From the NCBI RefSeq assembly GCF_014217785.1, contig NZ_CP048814.1, forward strand, positions 3,968,001 to 4,032,000: a stretch of 64,000 nucleotides of DNA, read 5' to 3'. The DNA is from Rhodococcus triatomae (GTDB lineage: Bacteria > Actinomycetota > Actinomycetes > Mycobacteriales > Mycobacteriaceae). The notes under the pieces were generated by a model, which was not told where the DNA came from, did no database searches, and saw only the letters and a list, made by a program, of their open reading frames with translations. Below are positions 57,250-64,000 of the stretch, piece after piece (positions within the stretch are counted from its first letter, which is position 1; the number at the start of each line of letters is the position of its first letter). The translations under genes and the position numbers were made by a program.

Positions 57250-58760
57250 TGGCACTCGGGCGTGCCTACTCGGTGGCGGTCACGGGTGTCGACGGCCAGT
57301 TGGTGGAGATCGAGGCGGACGTGGGCCGCGGACTGCCCGCTGTCCACCTGGTGGGTCTCCCCGATACGGCGCTGCAGGAGGCACGGGACCGGATCCGGGC
57401 CGCGGCGGTCAATTCGGGAGAGGGATGGCCCGATCAGAAGGTGATCCTGGCCCTCTCGCCCGCGACGCTGCCGAAGGTCGGGTCCGTCTACGACCTCGCC
57501 CTGGTCGCGGCGGTCGCCGACGCGGCGGGAAAGGTGCGTCGTGAGCGGGTCCACGAGACGGTGCTCCTCGGCGAACTCGCCCTCGACGGGCGGCTGAGAT
57601 CGGTGCGGGGTGTGCTCCCTGCTGTGCTCGCAGCCAAGCGGGCAGGCTACGCCACGGTGGTGGTTCCGGTGCAGGCGCTTCCCGAGGCGGGACTCGTCCG
57701 CGATCTCGAGGTGCTCGGCGCGCGTGACCTCCGCGCCGCTCTCGCGTGGATGCGCGGCGAGGGGGAACTCGAGGTTCCGGCTCCCCTCGAGCATCTCGAC
57801 GTCGACCCGCGTGTCGACCTCAGCGAGGTGGTCGGCCAGACGGATGCCCGATGGGCGATGGAGGTCGCGGCCGCCGGCGGCCACCATCTGATGCTCACCG
57901 GCCCACCGGGAATCGGGAAGACGATGCTCGCCCACCGGCTTCCCGGAGTGCTGCCCCGGCTGACCGAGGCGGAATCGCTCGAGGTCACCGCGATCCACTC
58001 GGTCGCCGGGACCTTGCCCGCCGACCGTCCACTGGTGGACGTCCCGCCGTTCATCGCCCCGCACCACACGGCATCGGTGAGCGCGCTCGTCGGCGGTGGC
58101 AGCGGAACGGCGAAACCTGGTGCGGTGAGTCGCGCGCACCGCGGCGTGCTGTTCCTCGACGAGTGTGCGGAGATCGGCGCCAAGACGCTCGAGGCTCTGC
58201 GGACGCCGCTCGAGGACGGCGAGGTACGGATCGCCCGTCGCGACGGTGTGGCGCGGTATCCCGCGCGATTCCAGCTCGTCCTGGCCGCGAATCCGTGCCC
58301 GTGCGCTCCCGCGCGCGAGGTGGACTGCGTGTGTCCACCCGCCGCTCGGCGTCGATACCTGGGCAAACTGTCCGGGCCGCTCCTCGACCGGGTGGACCTG
58401 CGTGTGCGGATGCAGGCGGTGTCCACGGGTGCGCTGATCAACGAGGTCGGGGAGAGCACTGACGTCGTCCGCGATCGGGTTGCCCGGGCGCGCAGTGCGG
58501 CGGTGGAGCGGTGGCGCGAACACGGCTGGCGCACGAACGCGGAGGTGCCGGGACCGGCGCTACGCCAGCGGTTCCGGTTGCCCGCGCAGGCGTTGGCGCC
58601 GATCGAGCGGGCGTTGCGTCGAGGGGTGGTCACCGCTCGCGGGGCGGACCGTGCGCTGCGGGTCGCGTGGTCTGTCGGAGACCTGGCAGGGCTCGACCGG
58701 CCAGGCCCGGAACAGGTCGTCACCGCACTGGGATTCCGGGACAAGGGGTTTCACCAGTGA
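57249..58760 (+). CDS. YifB/ComM-like Mg-chelatase-related AAA+ ATPase
   Basis: 503 residues, family involved in branch migration of recombination intermediates during natural transformation. The N-terminal LonC-like domain (RAYSVAVTGVDGQLVEIEADVGRGLPAVHLVGLPDTALQEARDR) precedes the AAA+ core: GPPGIGKTMLAHRL (Walker A, about residue 218), ETDA-type GVLFLDECAE (Walker B) and NPCPC...CVCPP zinc-like cysteines. It is coupled to yraN by an ATGA-type overlap and followed by dprA, the usual trio. Confidence 0.9.
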   Translation: MALGRAYSVAVTGVDGQLVEIEADVGRGLPAVHLVGLPDTALQEARDRIRAAAVNSGEGWPDQKVILALSPATLPKVGSVYDLALVAAVADAAGKVRRERVHETVLLGELALDGRLRSVRGVLPAVLAAKRAGYATVVVPVQALPEAGLVRDLEVLGARDLRAALAWMRGEGELEVPAPLEHLDVDPRVDLSEVVGQTDARWAMEVAAAGGHHLMLTGPPGIGKTMLAHRLPGVLPRLTEAESLEVTAIHSVAGTLPADRPLVDVPPFIAPHHTASVSALVGGGSGTAKPGAVSRAHRGVLFLDECAEIGAKTLEALRTPLEDGEVRIARRDGVARYPARFQLVLAANPCPCAPAREVDCVCPPAARRRYLGKLSGPLLDRVDLRVRMQAVSTGALINEVGESTDVVRDRVARARSAAVERWREHGWRTNAEVPGPALRQRFRLPAQALAPIERALRRGVVTARGADRALRVAWSVGDLAGLDRPGPEQVVTALGFRDKGFHQ

Positions 58761-58808
58761 GTATCAGCAGCCCGCGTGTCGGCGGGTGTCGTACGAGGGG
58801 GAGTGTCG

Positions 58809-59966
58809 ATGGCAGGAGAGACGGAAGAGGCACAGGCGGTGCCGGTGAATCATGATCCCCGACGGTTGGCGTGGGCCTATCTGGCGCGGGTCGTCCAGGG
58901 GCCGTCACCGCAGTTGGCGCGTCTGGTCGCCGACAACGGCCCGGAGGAGGTGGCTCGGGCGGTACGCGCAGGGGCCCTCCCGGACGAGCTGGTCGCCAGG
59001 ACCGCCGCTCGTGCGCAGGTGGACACTGCGGCGAGCGACCTCGACGTCGTGGCTGCTCTCGGCGGTCGACTGGTGACTCCGGAGGATGACGAGTGGCCGC
59101 AGTGGCGGTTCCTCGCCTTCGCCGGTGTGGAGCGTGAGGCAGGGGCGGGGGAGCCGTTCGCGTTGTGGGTCGTCGGCTCTCGCCCGCTGGCCGAGCTCAC
59201 CGATCGTGCCGTCGGGATCGTCGGTACCCGGGCGGCGAGCAGCTACGGCGAGCACGTGACCGGTGAGATCGCCGGCGACCTGGCCGTCGACGGCTGGACG
59301 GTGGTGTCGGGCGCGGCGTTCGGAATCGACGGCGCCGCGCACCGTGCGGCTCTCGGTGTCGGTGGGACGACGATCGCGGTACTCGCGTGCGGGATAGATC
59401 GCGCGTATCCGGCCGGGCATGCGCGGTTGCTCCGCCAGATCGCCAGGGAGGGAGCCGTGGTCAGCGAGTACCCACCCGGAACGTCGCCGGCCCGCTACCG
59501 GTTTCTCGCTCGGAACCGTCTGGTGGCGGCGATGTCGGACGGCGTGGTCGTTGTCGAGGCGGGATGGCGCAGCGGTGCGCGCAACACCGCGGCGTGGGCG
59601 CGCAAGCTGGGGCGCCCGGTGATGGCGGTGCCGGGACCGGTCACGGCGGCTTCGTCGACCGGGTGCAACAGGATGATCCGGGAAGGTGAAGCGGCGCTGG
59701 TGACCTGTGCCGGGGATGTCGTCGAGGTCGCCGGTCCCATCGAGCTCCGTGACGAGCTGCCGATGGTGGCGTCACGGGATACGGACGTGCTCACCGGCGA
59801 CGTCCTCCTCGTGTACGAGGCCTTGCCCGCGTCGGGCACCCGCGGGACCGGGGAGTTGTCGGTGGAGTCGGGCGTACCGATCGAGCGGGTACGTGCCAGC
59901 TTGCCGTTGCTCGAACTGGAGGGTTTCGTCGGACTGGGCGACACCGGGTGGTTCCGCCGCACGTAG
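58809..59966 (+). CDS. dprA: DNA-processing protein DprA
   Basis: 385 residues. DprA loads RecA on incoming single-stranded DNA. The Rossmann fold is marked by AVGIVGTRAASSYGEHVTGEIA (about residue 135), VSGAAFGIDGAAHRAALGVGG, LACGIDRAYPAGHARLL, RFLARNRLVAAMSDGVVVVEAGWRSGARNTAAWARKLGRPVMAVPG. A C-terminal winged helix follows. ATG 58809 has GAGGGGGAG upstream; GTG 58776 is an alternative. The next genes are on the minus strand. Confidence 0.94.
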   Translation: MAGETEEAQAVPVNHDPRRLAWAYLARVVQGPSPQLARLVADNGPEEVARAVRAGALPDELVARTAARAQVDTAASDLDVVAALGGRLVTPEDDEWPQWRFLAFAGVEREAGAGEPFALWVVGSRPLAELTDRAVGIVGTRAASSYGEHVTGEIAGDLAVDGWTVVSGAAFGIDGAAHRAALGVGGTTIAVLACGIDRAYPAGHARLLRQIAREGAVVSEYPPGTSPARYRFLARNRLVAAMSDGVVVVEAGWRSGARNTAAWARKLGRPVMAVPGPVTAASSTGCNRMIREGEAALVTCAGDVVEVAGPIELRDELPMVASRDTDVLTGDVLLVYEALPASGTRGTGELSVESGVPIERVRASLPLLELEGFVGLGDTGWFRRT

Positions 59967-60013
59967 TCGGTGACCGAGCGCGGACGACATATCGAGCATG
60001 TCCATAGAAGGGT

Positions 60014-60436
60014 TCAGTAGGTGTCGAGGAAGGTGTTCCAGTCGTCGGTGAGGTGGGTCATGATGTCTTCGGAGTATTCGTCTTCGTCGAGTCCCAGTTC
60101 GAGTGTGATGTCGTAGTCGGCCCAGTAGATGGCGCCGGTGTCGGGTCCGACGAGTCTGATGCAGACTGCGCCTCCCGCTCCGCCGCTGATGGCTAGGTAC
60201 TCCGGCGGAACCCACTCGTTGAACCTGGTTCGGTATCGGCCGGCGAGTTCTTGTGGTCGGGTGAAGGTGAGTAGGACGCCGTTGCCGTCGGGGGTGGGCA
60301 TGGGCATGTCGTCGACTTTTGCTCCTCCGGTGTGGAGGAGTCAGGTGCGGTAGGGCTCGGGCAGAGGGTGTCCGATTTTGTTTTCGACTGCGGCGATGTC
60401 GGGTTCGGTGGCGGGTTTTCCTGGGGTGTATTTCAT
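60014..60436 (-). pseudogene. SUKH-type immunity gene, third tandem copy, inactivated by a stop
   Basis: Same length (423 bases) and N-terminus (MKYTPGKPATEPDIAAVENK) as the neighbouring copy, but codon 32 is TGA (60343-60341) where both intact paralogues have TGG (Trp in PYRTWLL). The frame is otherwise open, and a start at 60307 could still give a 97-residue C-terminal piece. It is the copy farthest from the toxin. Confidence 0.85.
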
Positions 60437-60535
60437 GTGTCCGGTCTTCCTGTGGACGCGGATCGGCTTGGACTCGACTGTGGTGGCTCATCGTTCTTGG
60501 GGTGGAGACGGACTCCGTTGTCCCAATGGGGTGTG

Positions 60536-60958
60536 TCAGTAGGTGTCGAGGAAGGTGTTCCAGTTGTCGGTGAGTCGGGTCATGATGTCTTCGGAGTATT
60601 CGTCTTCGTCGAGTCCCAGTTCGAGTGTGATGTCGTAGTCGGCCCAGTAGATGGCGCCGGTGTCGGGTCCGACGAGTCTGATGCAGACTGCGCCTCCGGC
60701 ACCGCCGCCGACGGCTAGGTACTCCGGGGGTATCCAGGCGTTGGCGCCGTGCCTGTAGAAGTACGCGAGGTCGTAGGGCCGGTCGAACTCGAGGAGAGCT
60801 CCGTGGCCGTCAGGGGTGGGCATAGCCATGTCGTCGACCTGGGCTCCGCCATGCTGGAGGAGCCAGGTGCGGTAGGGCTCGGGGAGGCGATGTCCGATTT
60901 TGTTTTCGACTGCGGCGATGTCGGGTTCGGTGGCGGGTTTTCCCGGGGTGTATTTCAT
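60536..60958 (-). CDS. SUKH-type (SMI1/KNR4-like) immunity protein, second copy
   Basis: 140 residues. The SMI1/KNR4 pattern is visible: an N-terminal helix IAAVENKIGHRLPEPYRTWLLQHGGAQVD, a strand-turn IPPEYLAVGGGAGG, and AIYWADYDI with an acidic end ELGLDEDEYSEDI. Such SUKH proteins neutralise the nuclease toxins encoded beside them. It differs from its neighbour in about residues 1-24 and 60-85, which could change which toxin it blocks. Part of the operon with the toxin. Confidence 0.8.
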   Translation of the reverse strand: MKYTPGKPATEPDIAAVENKIGHRLPEPYRTWLLQHGGAQVDDMAMPTPDGHGALLEFDRPYDLAYFYRHGANAWIPPEYLAVGGGAGGAVCIRLVGPDTGAIYWADYDITLELGLDEDEYSEDIMTRLTDNWNTFLDTY

Positions 60959-61057
60959 GTGTCCGGTCTTCCTGTGGACGCGGATCGGCTTGGACTCGAC
61001 TGTGGTGGCTCATCGTTCTTGGGGTGGAGACGGACTCCGCTGTCCCAACGGGGTGTG

Positions 61058-61483
61058 TCAGTAGGTGTCGAGGAAGGTGTTCCAGTCGTCGGTGAGGTGG
61101 GTCATGATGTCTTCGGAGTATTCGTCTTCGTCGAGTCCCAGTTCGAGTGTGATGTCGTAGTCGGCCCAGTAGATGGCGCCGGTGTCGGGTCCGACGAGTC
61201 TGATGCAGACTGCGCCTCCCGCTCCGCCGCTGATGGCTAGGTACTCCGGGGGTATCCAGGTGTTGAATCCGCGTCGGTATAAGTGCGCGAGGTCGTAGGG
61301 CCGGTCGAAGGTGAGTAGGACGCCGTTGCCGTCGGGGGTGGGCATAGCCATGTCATCGACTTGGACTCCGCCGTGGTGGAGGAGCCAGGTGCGGTACGGC
61401 TCGGGCAGGGGATGTCCGATTTTGTCCTCGGCGGCAATGACGTCGGATTCGGGTACGGGGCCGTCGATCTCGACGAAGTCCAT
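61058..61483 (-). CDS. SUKH-type immunity protein, toxin-proximal copy
   Basis: 141 residues, MDFVEIDGPVPESDVIAAED ... LPEPYRTWLLHHGGVQVDDMAMPTPDGNG ... WNTFLDTY. The ATG (61483-61481) overlaps the toxin stop by one base (TGATG), so translation is coupled to the toxin; this is most likely the cognate immunity protein. The longer upstream frame is inside the toxin gene. Very acidic, as expected for a nuclease-binding inhibitor. Confidence 0.85.
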   Translation of the reverse strand: MDFVEIDGPVPESDVIAAEDKIGHPLPEPYRTWLLHHGGVQVDDMAMPTPDGNGVLLTFDRPYDLAHLYRRGFNTWIPPEYLAISGGAGGAVCIRLVGPDTGAIYWADYDITLELGLDEDEYSEDIMTHLTDDWNTFLDTY

Positions 61484-64000
61484 CACGTGGTTCCCTTCAT
61501 AAGGACGTTGATCATCCTGGACCATCCGCCATGATGACTCACTTCTATGTGGAGGTCTCGGGGTATGAGGTGGAGGGTATGGGCGTCTTCGACGTGATGC
61601 CATACCCAGCCTCGTGGTGTTCGGGGGATTCCGGCCTGTGCGTTGGCGCGGGCGAAGTCGCCAGGGCGGGTGGGTCCGATCTGGTCGAGCCGGACCGTGG
61701 CAACAGCGTACGGGGAGAAGTCCGGAAAGCCCTGGGGGGTGATGTAGACGCCGTTGGGGTATTTGGCGGCGAGTGGGGGGTCCTTCTCGGCGAGGGGGTA
61801 GTAGTCGCCGGCGTACCTCGAGTTCGGTAGTGCGCGTGGGGATCCGACGAGTTCACGCCCCGCCTGGAGTGCGGCTTCGGCTTGTTCCGCGGTAAGGCTG
61901 ATACGGGCGGCCTGGGCGGCGAACGCGGTGGCGTCGGTGGTGCCGGCGCCGAGCACGAGTGCCCGCTCGGCCGCGGCACGGGCCACGGCCTCGGCCGCTG
62001 CCGCCTCCGCTGCCGCGGTCGTGGGGGCGGCAGCCCGGGCGGCCTGCTGCTGCGCGATCCGTGCGGCGCGGTCGGCGATGAGAGTGCTGCGGGCAGAGGC
62101 ACCACCTGTGCCGCCGCCTGCGAGTGCCGCCGCCCCGTCCAGGGCGAGCATCTGTCGCCAGTAGGCGGGTCCGTACTCGACGAGTTCGTCGATCCGCAGG
62201 ACCACACGCCCGGTCTCGGTGAGCGCGCCCGCCGGGTCGCGTCGGTACGAGACCAGTGCTTGCCCGACAGTCAGTCCCGCGTCTCCGATCTGAGCGGCGG
62301 CATCTCGATAGCCGTCGATCCCGCCGTGCCCCTGCAGGTTCGACATCAATCGCGCCGAGCCTGCGACCGCGGCCCCGGCCTGGTCGAACCAGTCCGCGGT
62401 TGCCTTTTCGGCGGCGGATTGACTGGAGACCACCTCACCGGCCTCGTTGAAGCGGACGAAGTTCCCGTCGATACGGGCCGTGCGGGTGCCATCCGGATCG
62501 AAACGCTCGCTGGGAGCGTCCGGGTAGTGCATGTCGAACCCACCGTCGGGCAGGTAGTCCTTACGAACCCACGCCCCGTCCGGGTAGGTGGTTTCCTCGA
62601 AAGAACGGGTCTGATCGGGGTTGAACCCGCGCAGCGTTTCGCTGCCGTCGTCGCCGTAGGTGATCGTCGCCTTCGATCCGTCGGGGTAGACCGTCTCCGG
62701 TGTCGAATCCGGGTAGTAGGTGGTCCGTGACCCGTCATCACCGCCGACGGTGGCCGTCCAGGCGCCGTCCGGGTACTCGGTGTAGGCCTGATCGAAACCA
62801 CCCCCGGAGTCATAGGTCGTCGTCGTGGGTGCTCCGGTGTTCAGGTCGTAGCCGGTAGTGGTGTGTGAGCCGTCCGGATGCTCGACATACGGCATCCCCT
62901 CCGGGGTGGTGACGAGGACGTCCCCGCCCTCGAGGGGTTTGCGATTGATCCACGCGCCGTCGGCGTACTCCTCGGTGACGGACCCGTCCGCCTCGACAAC
63001 CGTCTTGTCCGGGTCGGCGAGGATGGGGTATGCGGTGTTGTGGTCGGCGTGGACTTGTTGGATGAGTTTTCCGTTGCGGACGATGTAGTGGGTGGGGATG
63101 GGGTTGCCGTGGGTGTCGTAGGCCCAGGGGGCGGCCATGCGGTCGGTTTCGGTGCCGTGTGCGTCGAGGATGGAGGCGGTGCCGTCGGGGTTGATGCGGA
63201 GTGTTCCGCCGTGGGGGATGGGGGGTGTGGCGATTTCTGCTTCGTGGGGGGAGGTGGGGTCGTGGATGAGGAAGAAGGTGCGTAGGCCGCCGAGTTCTTC
63301 GGGGATGACGAGTCGGCTGGTGTCGCCGGGGGCGTAGGCCATGATCGGGCGTGCGAGTGTGCCGACGGTCTGGGACAGGAGCGATTCGGGGGTGCGGTGC
63401 TGTCGTGGGCGGGCGGCGAGTCCGAGTGCGGCGGCGGCGATGAGGAGTAGTTCGGGTTTCCGGTCGCGACCGGGTTCGCCGAGCGCATGGTCCTCGTTCG
63501 TGGTGGTGGACTCGCGCACCGGCGGGGGTACCGGGGTGACGACCCCGGGAGGTGGTGCGGCATCGGGTGCGGCCACCGGATCGTTGGTTACCGGTGTTGG
63601 GTCGGTGAGTGGGTGCTCGCCGGTAGGGGGTGCTGCCAGTGGTGGCGGTGCGATCGGGAGGGGAAGAACGGCCGGTATGTCGGCGGGTGTACTCGCGGGA
63701 GCCTGCACGCCGGGTGGTGTCGTGGGGACGAGGTCTTCGCCGGTGCCGACGTCGCCGGCGGTGCCGGCGTGTACTGCGATGCCGGTGCCGTTGTTCTCGC
63801 CGGTGGGGGCGGGTCCGAGGGTGGGGATCGGTGGCGGTGTGGTGGTGGGTTGTTCGCCTGGGTCGATGCACACGTAGGGGGCGGGGTTGGGTGGGGGTGG
63901 TCCGGGGTTTCCGGGGTTGGCGGCTCGCCAGGCTGTTTCGTAGGCGGTGTTCCATTGCGCGGTTTCGCGTTGGCAGCGCTGCGCGGGGGTTTCCGCTGCC
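61483..64000 (-). CDS. Polymorphic toxin with C-terminal WHH nuclease domain (5' end outside window)
   Basis: The frame is open to the window edge, giving at least 838 codons. The visible part starts with an Ala-rich segment, then a Pro/Thr-rich linker, a hydrophobic stretch (LLLIAAAALGLA), a series of about ten YPDG/DGxW beta-hairpin motifs (YPDGAW, YPDGSK, HYPDAP), a helical Ala/Gln-rich spacer and the end GWVWHHVEDAHTLHLIPRDL...EVSHHGG, the signature of the WHH branch of HNH/Endo VII nucleases. Toxin plus SUKH immunity is a known pairing in contact-dependent competition. The true start and secretion signal are not in the window. Confidence 0.85.
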   Translation of the reverse strand, partial: AAETPAQRCQRETAQWNTAYETAWRAANPGNPGPPPPNPAPYVCIDPGEQPTTTPPPIPTLGPAPTGENNGTGIAVHAGTAGDVGTGEDLVPTTPPGVQAPASTPADIPAVLPLPIAPPPLAAPPTGEHPLTDPTPVTNDPVAAPDAAPPPGVVTPVPPPVRESTTTNEDHALGEPGRDRKPELLLIAAAALGLAARPRQHRTPESLLSQTVGTLARPIMAYAPGDTSRLVIPEELGGLRTFFLIHDPTSPHEAEIATPPIPHGGTLRINPDGTASILDAHGTETDRMAAPWAYDTHGNPIPTHYIVRNGKLIQQVHADHNTAYPILADPDKTVVEADGSVTEEYADGAWINRKPLEGGDVLVTTPEGMPYVEHPDGSHTTTGYDLNTGAPTTTTYDSGGGFDQAYTEYPDGAWTATVGGDDGSRTTYYPDSTPETVYPDGSKATITYGDDGSETLRGFNPDQTRSFEETTYPDGAWVRKDYLPDGGFDMHYPDAPSERFDPDGTRTARIDGNFVRFNEAGEVVSSQSAAEKATADWFDQAGAAVAGSARLMSNLQGHGGIDGYRDAAAQIGDAGLTVGQALVSYRRDPAGALTETGRVVLRIDELVEYGPAYWRQMLALDGAAALAGGGTGGASARSTLIADRAARIAQQQAARAAAPTTAAAEAAAAEAVARAAAERALVLGAGTTDATAFAAQAARISLTAEQAEAALQAGRELVGSPRALPNSRYAGDYYPLAEKDPPLAAKYPNGVYITPQGFPDFSPYAVATVRLDQIGPTRPGDFARANAQAGIPRTPRGWVWHHVEDAHTLHLIPRDLHIEVSHHGGWSRMINVLMKGTT

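Larger units (their letters stand above)
60014..61483 (-). repeat. Tandem 522-bp repeat array carrying immunity genes
   Basis: Ends of the three immunity frames are at 60014, 60536 and 61058, exactly 522 bases apart. The spacers after each gene start (60437-60535 and 60959-61057) differ at only two positions. The unit next to the toxin keeps its own distinct 5' part. Downstream halves of all three genes are almost identical, the middles differ, indicating recent duplication with local divergence or conversion. Confidence 0.9.

Noticed and set aside
53335..57255. Minus-strand open frame of 1306 codons opposite mgtA, mgtC and yraN
   Set aside because: It spans several well-recognised plus-strand genes and has no recognisable protein motifs; it is an artefact of third-position GC.
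60332..61240. Plus-strand open frames across the immunity array
   Set aside because: They are shadows of the minus-strand SUKH genes; their repetition only reflects the 522-bp tandem units.
60014..61483. Regular 522-bp direct repeats as a possible CRISPR or satellite array
   Set aside because: The units are far too long for CRISPR and each contains a coding frame, so gene duplication explains them.

Overview
The window is about 64 kb of high-GC actinobacterial chromosome. A SepIVA-type DivIVA protein, an amtB-glnK-glnD operon, an adenylyl/uridylyl-type PII protein and the order rpmF-rnc-mutM-smc-ftsY, ffh-rpsP-rimM-trmD and rplS-lepB-rnhB all point to the Mycobacteriales, most likely Rhodococcus or a close relative (inference from gene order and protein sequence; no database was searched). 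No rRNA, tRNA or CRISPR array was recognised.

Layout. (1) 1-10538: core genes recG (cut by the window edge), pyc, rsmD, coaD, sepIVA, a DUF177 gene, rpmF, rnc and mutM. (2) 10401-24406: an accessory region inserted in the 3' end of mutM. The last 138 bases of mutM occur three times (10401, 22293, 24269), so two elements appear stacked in the same site. The left one (about 11.9 kb) carries a MerR fragment cut by an IS3-family element, a type I restriction-modification operon hsdM-hsdS-hsdR followed by a diverged methylase-like protein with an RN-x4-H (HEPN-like) motif and a small truncated protein, a 68-bp palindrome built from the IS end, a restriction-controller (C) protein with its double C-box, and a frameshifted excisionase-like gene. 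The right one (about 2 kb) carries a hipBA toxin-antitoxin pair. Neither has an integrase. (3) 24483-48586: core genes osmC-like, acyP, smc, ftsY; the nitrogen operon amtB-glnK-glnD; ffh, an amidohydrolase, a Vsr/DUF559-like gene between two copies of a 51-bp palindromic repeat; rpsP-khpA-rimM-trmD; a beta-lactamase-like lipoprotein divergent from tex; a secreted collagen-like protein; a membrane protein; rplS, lepB, rnhB and a DUF2469 gene. (4) 48626-52726: a TetR regulator divergent from an ABC exporter, with a clear operator between them, then a LytR-CpsA-Psr protein. (5) 52764-56724: a magnesium unit made of promoter, M-box riboswitch, a six-codon leader peptide (MDEPPQ), mgtA and mgtC. 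(6) 56893-59966: yraN, a comM-like ATPase and dprA. (7) 60014-64000, minus strand: the C-terminal 838 codons of a polymorphic toxin ending in a WHH nuclease domain, followed by three tandem 522-bp units, each with a SUKH-type immunity gene; the last one is killed by a Trp-to-stop change.

The most promising points are the M-box plus acidic/proline leader ORF in front of mgtA, the stacked integrase-less islands in mutM with the five-gene restriction operon, and the toxin-immunity array.
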